Source of the DNA: Merdimmobilis hominis
GTDB taxonomy: Bacteria; Bacillota; Clostridia; Oscillospirales; Ruminococcaceae
Direction: 5' to 3' (one strand)
DNA: 64,000 bases
Assembly (NCBI RefSeq): GCF_021109255.1
Contig: NZ_JAJODG010000001.1
Part shown: one piece after another, positions 18,372 to 27,039 of the stretch
How the letters are laid out: each line of letters begins with the position of its first letter
Position numbering within the stretch: position 1 is the first letter of the stretch
The notes under the pieces: generated by a model
The model's database searches: none
What the model saw: the letters and a program-made list of their open reading frames with translations, nothing else
Told to the model about the DNA's origin: nothing
Translations under genes and position numbers: made by a program

Positions 18372-20333
18372 ATGAGCGATAAAAAGTTTTACATCACCAC
18401 CCCAATTTATTACCCATCGGATAAACTGCACATCGGCCACAGCTACTGCACCGTGGCCACCGATGTGATGGCCCGGTATAAACGCCTCCAGGGTTATGAC
18501 GTCATGTTCCTCACTGGAACCGACGAGCACGGCCAGAAGATTGAGGAGAAAGCCAAGGCGGTGGGCAAAACCCCAAAACAGTATGTAGATGACGTGGTGG
18601 CCGGCATCCAGGATCTGTGGAAGCTGATGAACATTTCCAACGACCGGTTTATCCGCACCACCGACGATTACCACGAGCTGGCAGTGCAGCGCATCTTTAA
18701 AAAGCTGTATGACCAAGGGGACATCTACAAATCCACTTATAAGGGCAAATACTGCACCCCCTGTGAATCCTTCTGGACCGAGAGCCAGCTGGTGGACGGC
18801 AAATGCCCCGACTGCGGCCGGGAAGTCCACGACGCCGAAGAGGAAGCCTACTTTTTCCGGCTGTCCAAGTACAGCCAGCGGCTGGTGGAGTACTATGAGG
18901 AGCACCCCGACTTCATGGAGCCCCAGTCCCGCCTCAACGAGATGATCAACAACTTCATTAAGCCCGGCCTGGAGGACCTGTGTGTCACCCGGACTTCCTT
19001 CAAATGGGGCGTCCCGGTGGACTTTGACCCCGCCCATGTGGTGTACGTCTGGGTGGACGCCCTCTCTAACTACATCACCGCTTTGGGTTACATGAACGAC
19101 AAATACGATGATTTTGAGAAATACTGGCCCGCAGACGTCCACTTTGTGGGCAAGGAGATCATGCGGTTCCACTCCATCATCTGGCCCGCCCTGCTGATGG
19201 CCCTAGACCTGCCCCTGCCCAAAAAGGTGTACGGCCATGGCTGGCTGCTGCTGGAAGGCGGCAAGATGAGCAAATCCAAAGGCAATGTGGTGGATCCGGT
19301 CGTCCTCTGCCAGCGGTATGGGGTGGATGCTATCCGCTACTTCCTCCTGCGGGAATTCCCCTTTGGGTCGGATGGTGTGTTCTCCAACGAAGGGCTGATC
19401 ACCCGCATCAACTCCGATCTGGCCAACGACCTGGGCAACCTGGTTTCCCGCAGCGTTTCGATGATTGAGAAATACTTCGGCGGCACCCTGCCAGAGGAGC
19501 GCCAGGCTGATCCCCTGGACGATGAGCTGATCGCCATGGTGGGTGGCCTTCAGGCCAAATATGAGGAGCAGATGGAGAAATACGCTTTCCAGAACGCCCT
19601 CATCGAGGTGTTCAAGGTGGTGAGCCGCGCCAACAAATATGTGGACGAGACCGCCCCCTGGGTCCTGGGCCGGGATGAGGCCAACAAGGCCCGCCTTGCC
19701 ACCGTGCTGTACAACCTGGTGGAGACCATCCGGGTGTGCGCCATCCTGCTGACCCCCTTTATCCCCTCTACCACCCCCAAGATTTTTGAGCAGATCGGCG
19801 CTGGGGAGGAGATCAGCCAGTACGCTTCTGCCGGGATCTTTGGCCTGCTGCCAGTCAACGTCACTGTGAAGAAAGGGGAGACTCTGTTCCCTCGCATTGA
19901 TATGGCGAAAGAACTGGCCGAGCTGGAAGCGGACCGAAAAGCCAAAATGGAGGCCGCTGCAAAGGCTGCTGCTCCCAAGGCAGAGAAGAAAGAGGAGGCC
20001 GGGGTGGTTTCCCTCATCGACATCGACGACTTTGCCAAGGTGGAACTGCGGGTGGCCCAGGTGACCGCCTGCGAACCAGTTCCCAAGGCGGATAAGCTGC
20101 TGAAACTCCAATTGGATGACGGTATGGGCGGCCGCCAAGTGGTATCTGGCATCGCCAAGTTCTACACCCCAGAAGATTTGATCGGCAAAAAGCTGGTGCT
20201 GGTAGCCAACCTGAAGCCCGCCAAACTGCGGGGTGTCCCCTCTGAGGGGATGATCCTGGCGGCCGACTGCGGCGAGGAAATCAAGGTCCTATTTGTGGAT
20301 GGCGCCATCCCCTGCGGCTCCAAAGTCCGCTAG
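18372..20333 (+). CDS. metG: Methionine-tRNA ligase
   Basis: Class I aminoacyl-tRNA synthetase of 653 residues. The N-terminal Rossmann fold carries HIGHSYCTV and, much later, GGKMSKSKGN (the HIGH and KMSKS motifs). The inserted zinc knuckle has two Cys pairs (YCTPCESFW and KCPDCGREV). An anticodon-binding helical domain, an Ala/Lys-rich linker (about residues 518-540) and a C-terminal EMAP/tRNA-binding domain (FAKVELRVAQVTACEPVPKA) follow. ATG 18372 has AGGAGGAGGAGAAACA upstream; the longer frame 5' of it contains the promoter and leader. tatD follows after 13 bases. Confidence 0.97.
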   Translation: MSDKKFYITTPIYYPSDKLHIGHSYCTVATDVMARYKRLQGYDVMFLTGTDEHGQKIEEKAKAVGKTPKQYVDDVVAGIQDLWKLMNISNDRFIRTTDDYHELAVQRIFKKLYDQGDIYKSTYKGKYCTPCESFWTESQLVDGKCPDCGREVHDAEEEAYFFRLSKYSQRLVEYYEEHPDFMEPQSRLNEMINNFIKPGLEDLCVTRTSFKWGVPVDFDPAHVVYVWVDALSNYITALGYMNDKYDDFEKYWPADVHFVGKEIMRFHSIIWPALLMALDLPLPKKVYGHGWLLLEGGKMSKSKGNVVDPVVLCQRYGVDAIRYFLLREFPFGSDGVFSNEGLITRINSDLANDLGNLVSRSVSMIEKYFGGTLPEERQADPLDDELIAMVGGLQAKYEEQMEKYAFQNALIEVFKVVSRANKYVDETAPWVLGRDEANKARLATVLYNLVETIRVCAILLTPFIPSTTPKIFEQIGAGEEISQYASAGIFGLLPVNVTVKKGETLFPRIDMAKELAELEADRKAKMEAAAKAAAPKAEKKEEAGVVSLIDIDDFAKVELRVAQVTACEPVPKADKLLKLQLDDGMGGRQVVSGIAKFYTPEDLIGKKLVLVANLKPAKLRGVPSEGMILAADCGEEIKVLFVDGAIPCGSKVR

Positions 20334-20346
20334 GAGGGCTGGGGAA

Positions 20347-21135
20347 ATGGTTCATCACATCTTCGACTCCCACGCCCATTATGACGATGAACGGTTTTGC
20401 GAGGACAGAGGGGAACTTCTGTCCTCGTTCCCTGCTGCGGGGGTTTGCCGGGTGCTCAACGCCGGCTGCAATTTAGAAGCCAGCCGGGCGGGCATCGCCT
20501 TGGGGAGGGAATACCCCTTCCTCTACTCGGCGGTGGGTTGCCACCCAGACGCGGCGGATGAGGTCACCCTTCAAAGCCTTGCCCTCCTGCGGGAACTTGC
20601 CGGGGAGGAAAAGGTCAAGGCCATTGGGGAAATTGGCTTGGATTACCACTATGAGGACATCCCCCGCCAGCGGCAGATCCCCGCCTTTGAGGTCCAGCTC
20701 CAGCTGGCTGGGGAACTGGATATGCCGGTGATCATCCACTCCCGGGAGGCGGTGGAGGACACCATGCGCCTGCTGAACCAGTACCGGCCCAAAGGGGTGG
20801 TCCACTGTTTCTCCGGCTCGGTGGAGACCGCCAAAGAGGTGCTGCGGCTGGGGATGTACATCGGGGTCACCGGGGTCATCACCTTTAAAAACGCCCGCCG
20901 CATCCGGGAGGTGGTGGAGTCTGTCCCCCTGGACCGCCTTCTCATTGAAACCGATTGCCCCTACATGGCCCCGGAGCCCTACCGGGGCAAGCGGTGCGAT
21001 TCCACTATGCTGCCCCGCATGGCCGAGGCCATCGCCGCCATCAAGGGGATCACCGCCCAGGAGGTGGCTGACGCCACCTGCCGCAACGCCTGCCGGCTTT
21101 TTGACATCCCTCTGCCGGAGGGTTTGGGCGAATAA
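20347..21135 (+). CDS. tatD: TatD-family metal-dependent deoxyribonuclease
   Basis: A 262-residue amidohydrolase-fold nuclease. Metal ligands are visible in FDSHAHYDDERF, AIGEIGLDYHYED, IIHSRE, VVHCFSGS and LIETDCPYMAPEPYRGKRCD. ATG 20347 follows AGGAGGGCTGGGGAA. It is directly behind metG in a two-gene operon, the common order in Firmicutes (metG-tatD). It probably acts in DNA repair or nucleic-acid turnover, as for family members. Confidence 0.94.
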   Translation: MVHHIFDSHAHYDDERFCEDRGELLSSFPAAGVCRVLNAGCNLEASRAGIALGREYPFLYSAVGCHPDAADEVTLQSLALLRELAGEEKVKAIGEIGLDYHYEDIPRQRQIPAFEVQLQLAGELDMPVIIHSREAVEDTMRLLNQYRPKGVVHCFSGSVETAKEVLRLGMYIGVTGVITFKNARRIREVVESVPLDRLLIETDCPYMAPEPYRGKRCDSTMLPRMAEAIAAIKGITAQEVADATCRNACRLFDIPLPEGLGE

Positions 21136-21265
21136 CTGGAAATACAAATTGTATTATTTAAAACTAAAATTATAAATTTACCTCAGCCGGTCTGAAATTA
21201 GATAATATATAACGATAATAGTACATTTTGTATATTTATTTTCTTTGGTCGGCTCCAATTTGTGA

Positions 21266-21305
21266 AAATCCCCCGTTCTTTCTTTTGGAAAGAACGGGGG
21301 ATTTT
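21266..21305. terminator. Bidirectional terminator between tatD and purH
   Basis: AAAATCCCCCGTTCTTTC/AAAGAACGGGGGATTTT is a near-perfect stem of about 17 bp, with T-runs on both strands. It serves the convergent tatD and AICAR formyltransferase genes. Confidence 0.9.
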
Positions 21306-21308
21306 AGC

Positions 21309-22484
21309 TTAGTGGTGGAACAGGCGGACGCCGGTAAAGGCCATGGCGATGCCGTACTTGTCGCAGGTGGCTATGACGTTGTCATCCCGCACCGAGCCAC
21401 CGGGCTGGGCGATGTAGGAGACGCCGCTCTTGTGGGCCCGCTCGATGTTGTCCCCAAAGGGGAAGAAGGCGTCGGACCCCAGGGAAACGCCGGTGAGCTG
21501 GGAGAGCCAGGCGGCCTTTTCCTCCTTGGTGAAGACGGCCGGTTTTTCGGTGAAGGTATTCTCCCAAATACCGTCGGCCAGCAGGTCCATGTACTCATCG
21601 GAGATGTAGACGTCGATGGCGTTGTCCCGGTCGGCGCGGCGGATGCCAGGCCGGAAGGGCAGGGAGAGGACCTTGGGGTTCTGCCGCAGGAACCAGTTGT
21701 CCGCCTTGTTGCCAGCCAGGCGGGTGCAGTGGACCCGGGACTGCTGCCCGGCCCCCACGCCGATGGCCTGGCCATCCTTGGCGTAGCAGACCGAATTGGA
21801 CTGGGTGTACTTGAGGGTGATGAGGGAGACAATCAAATCCCGCCGGGCCTCATCGGGGATCTCCTTGTTCTCGGTGACCAGGTTGGTGAGCAGCTCTGCG
21901 GTGATTTTGGCGTCGTTGCGGTGCTGTTCAAAGGTGATTCCGAAAACGTCCTTGCTCTCCACCGGGGCGGGGACATAGCTGGGGTCGATTTGCAGCACTG
22001 TGTAGCTGCCTTTGCGTTTGGCTTTGAGGATGGCCAGGGCCTCCTCAGTATAGCCGGGGGCGATGACCCCATCGGAGACCTCCCGGTTGATGAGGGCGGC
22101 AGTCTCCTTGTCGCAGACATCCGAGAGGGCGGCGAAGTCCCCGTAAGAGGACATCCGGTCAGCGCCCCTCGCCCGGGCATAGGCGGTGGCTAAGGGGGAG
22201 AGGGGCTTGTCGTCCACAAAGTAAATCTTCTTGAGGACATCGCTCATGGGGATGGCCACTGCGGCCCCGGCGGGGCTGACATGTTTAAAGGATGCAGCGG
22301 CGGGCAGGCCGGTAGCCTCCTTCAGTTCTTTGACCAGCTGCCAGCTGTTGAGAGCGTCCAGCAGGTTGATGTAACCAGGGCGGCCGTTCAGCACGGTGAT
22401 GGGCAGGTCCGAGCCATCTTTCATGCGGATTTTGGCCTCCGGTTGGTTGGGGTTGCAACCGTATTTCAGCGCGAGTTCATTCAT
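21309..22484 (-). CDS. purH: Stand-alone AICAR formyltransferase (PurH C-terminal-type domain only)
   Basis: Transfers a formyl group to AICAR in the ninth step of purine synthesis. The 391-residue protein matches only the AICARFT part of PurH: ALKYGCNPNQPEAKI at the N-terminus, AASFKHVSPAGAAVA (with the Lys-His catalytic pair), QSNSVCYAKDGQAIGVGAGQ and GSDAFFPFGDNI. The N-terminal IMP cyclohydrolase domain of bifunctional PurH (about 200 residues) is absent, so another gene must supply it. Many clostridia carry this single-domain form. It is preceded by a ZTP riboswitch with an overlapping terminator, which fits regulation by purine/one-carbon starvation. Confidence 0.93.
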   Translation of the reverse strand: MNELALKYGCNPNQPEAKIRMKDGSDLPITVLNGRPGYINLLDALNSWQLVKELKEATGLPAAASFKHVSPAGAAVAIPMSDVLKKIYFVDDKPLSPLATAYARARGADRMSSYGDFAALSDVCDKETAALINREVSDGVIAPGYTEEALAILKAKRKGSYTVLQIDPSYVPAPVESKDVFGITFEQHRNDAKITAELLTNLVTENKEIPDEARRDLIVSLITLKYTQSNSVCYAKDGQAIGVGAGQQSRVHCTRLAGNKADNWFLRQNPKVLSLPFRPGIRRADRDNAIDVYISDEYMDLLADGIWENTFTEKPAVFTKEEKAAWLSQLTGVSLGSDAFFPFGDNIERAHKSGVSYIAQPGGSVRDDNVIATCDKYGIAMAFTGVRLFHH

Positions 22485-22508
22485 GGGGGAAATCTCCTTT
22501 CAGATGAC

Positions 22509-22550
22509 AAAAAAGCCGGCCATCCGGGCAAAATCGCCCAGACGGTCGGC
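22509..22550 (-). terminator. Riboswitch-controlled terminator before purH
   Basis: On the minus strand, GCCGACCGTCTGGGC/GCCCGGATGGCCGGC followed by TTTTTT, ending 25 bases before the purH start. Its 5' half is shared with the 3' half of the ZTP aptamer, so ligand binding would prevent its formation. Confidence 0.85.
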
Positions 22551-22605
22551 TCTCTTCAATCCTACTCCCTGTGGGTGCTCCCACATTCCGTCAGTCATAG
22601 GACCG
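22536..22605 (-). ncRNA. ZTP (pfl) riboswitch
   Basis: Read on the minus strand, CCTATGACTGACGGAATG, a GTGGGAGCACCCAC hairpin, AGGGAGTAGG and, after a linker, GCCGACCGTCTGGGC correspond to the conserved pfl/ZTP aptamer pattern (TGACTGGCG, GTGGG hairpin, GGGAGC, then CCGCCTGGGC). The class senses the AICAR derivatives ZTP/ZMP. Here it sits between a strong promoter and a stand-alone AICAR formyltransferase, the enzyme that consumes ZMP, so the biology agrees. Architecture implies gene ON when ZTP is high. Confidence 0.88.
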
Positions 22606-22616
22606 GTACAAGGTTT

Positions 22617-22645
22617 AGTATACACGCCCAGCCTCTGGCTGTCAA
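22617..22645 (-). promoter_or_regulatory. Promoter of the ZTP riboswitch-purH transcript
   Basis: Minus strand TTGACA (22640-22645), 17 bases, TATACT (22617-22622). The -35 lies only four bases past the stop of the upstream minus-strand gene. Confidence 0.85.
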
Positions 22646-22649
22646 CCAG

Positions 22650-23363
22650 TTAGCCGGGGATACCCATGCCGCTGCTGGCGTTGTTGGTAGGCAGGTCGCG
22701 GATGGCAACCAAGTTGTAGCCCCCCTTGACTTTTTTCATTACATACAGCATGTATTTGTCAGGGGTGGGCTCGTATTTGGTCCCGGAGAGGTCGCTGGTC
22801 CAGGCATTGCCCGGCGGCAGATACCCCACGGTCAGGGTGTAGGTGTCGCCCTTTTTGGAGATTTTCTCCACCTTGGGGGTATAGTATCCAACCTGGGCGG
22901 CTATTGGGATCTCATAGACGTTGCTCTCCGTGTTGAGGGTATAGGTGATGTTGAGGTCTCCGAAGGATTTGTGCTCCAGCTTGATGTCGGGGCCGAACAG
23001 CTTGGCGCACTCCACGTCCACATCAGAAACCGGCACCATCAGAAGGCCATTGTCGCTGTAGACGTAGCTGTCCCGCTTGTCGCTGTATAAAGCTGACCAG
23101 AGGGAATACTGCAAAATGGCAAGGGGATCGGCCTCCGCTGGGGATTCAAAAGGGACTGGGTCAAACATGAGGACGGGAAGCAGCATCCGCTCAAACTTGG
23201 CCTTTTCCTTGGAATTGTCCAGGACTTGCTGGGTCAGGTTGATGGACAGCATCCCCACCGTTGCCAGGCCGATGACGGCCAGCACCAGGAAGAGGGCGCC
23301 CAGCGGGGCTGCACGGCGGTTTTTTCGCCGCCTGGGCTGGGGCATAGGGGTAGTACTCGACAT
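22650..23363 (-). CDS. Membrane-anchored protein of unknown function, downstream of proBA
   Basis: A 237-residue protein with a basic N-terminus (PRRRKNRRAAPLGALF), one transmembrane helix near residues 20-45, and an extracytoplasmic domain of about 190 residues rich in beta-type sequence. No catalytic motif or known family was recognised. It starts 18 bases after proA with GGGAGAATTGTT upstream, so it is the third gene of a proB-proA operon. No terminator separates it from purH, whose promoter begins immediately after its stop. A role linked to proline or osmotic stress is only a guess from position. Confidence 0.75.
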   Translation of the reverse strand: MSSTTPMPQPRRRKNRRAAPLGALFLVLAVIGLATVGMLSINLTQQVLDNSKEKAKFERMLLPVLMFDPVPFESPAEADPLAILQYSLWSALYSDKRDSYVYSDNGLLMVPVSDVDVECAKLFGPDIKLEHKSFGDLNITYTLNTESNVYEIPIAAQVGYYTPKVEKISKKGDTYTLTVGYLPPGNAWTSDLSGTKYEPTPDKYMLYVMKKVKGGYNLVAIRDLPTNNASSGMGIPG

Positions 23364-23381
23364 AACAATTCTCCCGTTTGG

Positions 23382-24617
23382 CTAACGGATCTGGCCGTCG
23401 CCAAAGATGATGTATTTTGTGGTGGTCAATTCCGAAAGGCCCATGGGCCCGCGGGTATGGAGCTTTTGGGTGGAGATGCCAATCTCCGCGCCGAAGCCGA
23501 ACTCGCCGCCGTCGGTGAACCGGGTGGAGGCGTTGACATACACCGCAGCCGAATCCACCTGAGAGAGGAACTGCTGGCTGTGGGCATAGCTTTCGGTGAT
23601 GATCGCTTCCGAGTGGTGGGTGGAGTGGCTCTCGATGAAGGAAATGGCCTCATCAATCCCCGAAACCACTTTGACGGCTAGGATATAGTCGTTGTACTCG
23701 GTGTAGAAATCCTCTTCGGTGGCGGGCTTGGCGCTGGGAAGGATGGCACAGGTCTCGCTGCACCCGCGGATCTCCACCCCGGCATGGGCGAGGGCTTCGG
23801 CCATCTGGGGCAGGAAGGCGGGGGCGATAGCCCGGTGGACCAGCACGTTTTCCACCGCATTGCAGACCGAGGGACGGCTGGTTTTGGCGTTGTCGATGAT
23901 GCTGGCGGCCATGTCAAAGTTGGCGCTGTCGTCCACAAAGATAAAGCAGTTGCCAGCGCCGGTTTCGATGACTGGGACGGTGGCGTTCTCCACCACCGAT
24001 TTGATTAGCCCCGCCCCGCCCCGGGGGATGAGGACATCCACATAGCCGTTCAGGCGCATGAGCTGGGCAGCGGATTCCCGGGAGGTGTCCTCCACCAGCA
24101 GGATGGCATCCGGGCTGATGCCTGCCCCGGCGATAGCCTGACGCATGATGCCGGCCAAAGCCTTGTTGGAGTGGATAGCCTCCTTACCGCCCCGCAGGAT
24201 GCAGGCGTTGCCGGATTTAAGGCAGAGGACGGCAGCATCTACCGTTACATTGGGCCGGGATTCAAAGATGATGGCCACCACGCCCAGAGGTACTTTTGTT
24301 TTGGAGATGCGAAGGCCGTTGGGCCGGGTAAACCCGGTTTCCACCTTGCCCACCGGGTCTTCCAGCTTCACCACCTGCCGCACCGCATCGGCCATGGAGC
24401 GTATGCGGGACTCGGTGAGGGTGAGCCGGTCGATCATCGCCTCGCTGATGCCAGAGGAGCGGGCGGCGGCGATGTCTTTCTGGTTGGCGGAAATGACCAT
24501 CTCCATATTATCACAAAGGGCGTCTGCAATCGCAAGTAAGGCGTTGTTTTTTGTCGCAGTGGGGGCAATTTTTAAGCCTCGGGAGGCTGCTTTTGCCCGT
24601 TTTCCTAGCTGAATCAT
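23382..24617 (-). CDS. proA: Gamma-glutamyl phosphate reductase
   Basis: A 411-residue NADPH-dependent aldehyde-dehydrogenase-fold enzyme of proline synthesis that reduces glutamyl-5-phosphate to the semialdehyde. Family features include VGKVETGFTRPNGL, KVPLGVVAIIFESRPNVT, NACILRGGKEAIHSN and the catalytic cysteine in SVCNAVENVLVH. Its ATG overlaps the proB stop (ATGA), with GGAGGAAGC upstream, so translation is coupled to proB. It joins ProB in one pathway complex. Confidence 0.97.
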   Translation of the reverse strand: MIQLGKRAKAASRGLKIAPTATKNNALLAIADALCDNMEMVISANQKDIAAARSSGISEAMIDRLTLTESRIRSMADAVRQVVKLEDPVGKVETGFTRPNGLRISKTKVPLGVVAIIFESRPNVTVDAAVLCLKSGNACILRGGKEAIHSNKALAGIMRQAIAGAGISPDAILLVEDTSRESAAQLMRLNGYVDVLIPRGGAGLIKSVVENATVPVIETGAGNCFIFVDDSANFDMAASIIDNAKTSRPSVCNAVENVLVHRAIAPAFLPQMAEALAHAGVEIRGCSETCAILPSAKPATEEDFYTEYNDYILAVKVVSGIDEAISFIESHSTHHSEAIITESYAHSQQFLSQVDSAAVYVNASTRFTDGGEFGFGAEIGISTQKLHTRGPMGLSELTTTKYIIFGDGQIR

Positions 24618-25408
24618 TTTATGCTTCCTCCTACAAAATGGGTGCCGACCTCTTTGCCCTCCATCAGATCATAGAGCAGGTCGGGGTTTTCCCCTTGTAT
24701 AATGGCCATATCAATCCCCTTGGAACAGGCGATCTGGGCGGCGTGGATTTTGGTAATCATCCCGCCGGTGCCCCGGTTGGATCCCGCTCCGCCTGCGATG
24801 GAGAGGATGGAGTCATCAATGGTTTCCACCCGGCGGATGAGGGTGGCATTTGGATCTTCATGGGGGTTGGCGGTGTAGAGTCCATCAATGTCGCTCATTA
24901 GGATAAGGGCATTCGCACCCACCAGGGTGGCCACAATGGCGGAGAGGGTGTCGTTGTCGCCGAATTCAATCTCCTCTACCGCTACGGTATCGTTTTCGTT
25001 GACCACCGGGATCACTCCCATCTCCAGCAGCCGGTTAAAGGTGTTGACCACGTTTTCGGTCCGTTTTTCCACCTCCACAATGTCCCGGGTCAGCAAAACC
25101 TGGGCAACATTGTGGTTGTATTCGGCAAACAGCTTGTCGTAAAGGTACATCAGCTCGCATTGTCCGACGGCCGCCGCCGCCTGTTTGGAAGGTGTGTCAT
25201 GAGGTCGCTCTTTCAGGCCCAGCTTGCCGACGCCAACAGCCACCGCGCCGGAGGATACCAGCACAATTTCTTTGCCGCTATTGCGCAGGTCCGCCAAAAC
25301 TTTGACCAGCTTTTCTACCCGGCGGATGTTGATCATGCCGGTTTCATAGGTCAAAGTGGAGGAACCCACCTTTACTACAATTCGTTTTGCGTCCTGAAAA
25401 GATGCCAT
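24614..25408 (-). CDS. proB: Glutamate 5-kinase
   Basis: First, feedback-controlled step of proline synthesis. The 264-residue protein is an amino-acid kinase domain (RIVVKVGSSTLTYETGMI; VLVSSGAVAVGVGKLGL; VIPVVNENDTVAVEEI; GTGGMITKIHAA). It lacks the C-terminal PUA domain of the E. coli enzyme, as in many Gram-positive relatives. ATG 25408 is chosen since the protein then starts MASFQDAKRIVVKVGSS and GAGGAAG precedes it; the longer frame adds 35 atypical residues. Upstream is TGCTATAAT on the minus strand (25485-25493), an extended -10 without a good -35. Confidence 0.95.
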   Translation of the reverse strand: MASFQDAKRIVVKVGSSTLTYETGMINIRRVEKLVKVLADLRNSGKEIVLVSSGAVAVGVGKLGLKERPHDTPSKQAAAAVGQCELMYLYDKLFAEYNHNVAQVLLTRDIVEVEKRTENVVNTFNRLLEMGVIPVVNENDTVAVEEIEFGDNDTLSAIVATLVGANALILMSDIDGLYTANPHEDPNATLIRRVETIDDSILSIAGGAGSNRGTGGMITKIHAAQIACSKGIDMAIIQGENPDLLYDLMEGKEVGTHFVGGSIK

Positions 25409-25625
25409 GTCACACACTTCCTCACAAACTTTCTTACTTTTCCCCAGCCCATACCTTGGCGGGAACAGGGAAGGGAATGGAGTTATTATAGCATATTGCG
25501 CAGGAACTTTCATCTATTCCGCCGAAAATTCACCCAAATTTCGCATTTGCATGAGGGAAGGGCGCATAGATGAGGTGCCATTTGGAATCGAGCTGGGGGA
25601 GTTTATGGGGGATCTACCGGGATAC

Positions 25626-25659
25626 AAAAAGGCCCTGTGAACCAAGTTCACAGGGCCTT
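25626..25659 (-). terminator. Terminator of the lipoprotein gene
   Basis: Minus strand AAGGCCCTGTGAAC/GTTCACAGGGCCTT followed by TTT, 11 bases after the gene end. Confidence 0.88.
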
Positions 25660-25670
25660 GGGGAGTGGGG

Positions 25671-26744
25671 TTAGAGGGAAGGCCGGACAGGGGTGCCGGT
25701 CTCCGGCAGGGGAACCGAGGTGGGGAGATCGTCTTGGTTCTCCTCCCAATCCTTCCAGCTCTCCTCCTGCATCCGCTGGATCATGCCAAAGAATGGGTTG
25801 AGGTCGTCCATGCTGACCTTGCCTTTGGAGATGTCGTCCAGCTTAATGGTGTTGGAAGAATCGCTGGGGAAGGCAATCTCGCCCACCTTGTTGATGTTGG
25901 AGAGGGTAGCGCTGTATTTCATTGTCATAGGTGTGTCGTACAGGCTGAATTTCAGCTCGAACTCCGAAGCGGAGAAGAAGCCGTCTTTGCCGATGGTGGA
26001 CTGGCCCTTCAGGGAGGTGATCTCCATCTTCTCAATCATCTCGCAGTAGCTGTCCATCTGTTCGTCGTAGGCGGTGGCGGCTTCCTCCCGCATAGAGGCC
26101 CAATCCTCTTCGGTGAAATCCTCGGCAAAACCGTATTCCTCCCAGGTCTTCTTTTGGGATTGGAAGGATTGTTCAATGGATTTTTCCCGTAATTCCGGAT
26201 TTTTCAGAATTTTATCCACCAGCACATCAGTGAGGAAGGATTTGGTTGCAGCGCCGTCCAACTCAAAAGAGGCAACGATATCCGACCCCTTTTTGTTGAT
26301 CTGGAGGGATTCCCCCATCTGCTCGTAAAGGCTCTTGCTCTCCTGGGAGACCAAGTCCTGCAGGGACTTCATCTCTTCAGGATTGTAGATATTGAACAGC
26401 TCTGACGGCATTTGGACGTATTTGGCGACGATGGGCATTTTGACAAGGGCATCCTCCCCTTTTTTGTAGAGCTCCATCTTCATGCCGATGTCCATGAGGC
26501 TGAAGTCATATTTCACCGCCATGTCATAGGTTTCTAGGCTGACATCGCCTTCCAGCTGGATGTCCATAAAGGTATAAGGGGAGCCTTCATTGTCCATCAC
26601 CAGGGAAATGGCTGCAACTTCATGGGCGTTTTTGACCTCACTGTTTCGTTCCAAAGCGCTGAAAAACGCATCTTTGGGGTCAGTGGCCTTGCAGCCTGCA
26701 AACACCAGCAGCGTGGCAAGCAGCAGTGCAAACGTTTTTTTCAT
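25671..26744 (-). CDS. Secreted lipoprotein of unknown function
   Basis: A 357-residue protein starting MKKTFALLLATLLVFAGCKA, a lipoprotein signal peptide with Cys at about residue 18. The mature part is acidic, repeatedly describing beta-strand/helix segments (SPYTFMDIQLEGDVSLETYD, GMKMELYKKGEDALVKMP) like clostridial DUF-type lipoproteins that resemble lipid- or ligand-binding beta folds. No family name is certain. ATG 26744 has AAGGAGGAAATCCAAT upstream. It is monocistronic with its own promoter and terminator. Confidence 0.85.
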   Translation of the reverse strand: MKKTFALLLATLLVFAGCKATDPKDAFFSALERNSEVKNAHEVAAISLVMDNEGSPYTFMDIQLEGDVSLETYDMAVKYDFSLMDIGMKMELYKKGEDALVKMPIVAKYVQMPSELFNIYNPEEMKSLQDLVSQESKSLYEQMGESLQINKKGSDIVASFELDGAATKSFLTDVLVDKILKNPELREKSIEQSFQSQKKTWEEYGFAEDFTEEDWASMREEAATAYDEQMDSYCEMIEKMEITSLKGQSTIGKDGFFSASEFELKFSLYDTPMTMKYSATLSNINKVGEIAFPSDSSNTIKLDDISKGKVSMDDLNPFFGMIQRMQEESWKDWEENQDDLPTSVPLPETGTPVRPSL

Positions 26745-26804
26745 ATTGGATTTCCTCCTTGCATCCGAAAATAGGATGGCTGTAAGTAGTGGTGTACTTC
26801 TTTC

Positions 26805-26833
26805 AGTATAGCGGATTCCCTTTGTTTTTACAA
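26805..26833 (-). promoter_or_regulatory. Promoter of the lipoprotein gene
   Basis: Minus strand TTGTAA (26828-26833), 17 bases, TATACT (26805-26810). Confidence 0.6.
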
Positions 26834-27039
26834 GGGAAGGTGTGGAAAAAGTGACAAAATACACTGAGAAATGACGGCTTCTTTTGACAGGGGAATCGAG
26901 GCACGGCCCCTCCCATTTTATAGGGAGTTGTGTTACAATGTTTCAAGATCAACTTTGAGAATAGCTTAAAATCGCAATTGGCAAATACCCCGGTTGGAGG
27001 GATCTCACCCCAGTCGGCCACCGAAAAGGAGGATATTTT

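Noticed and set aside
24614..25513. Longer glutamate 5-kinase start at 25513
   Set aside because: It adds 35 residues that overlap a TGCTATAAT element and do not resemble any G5K N-terminus.
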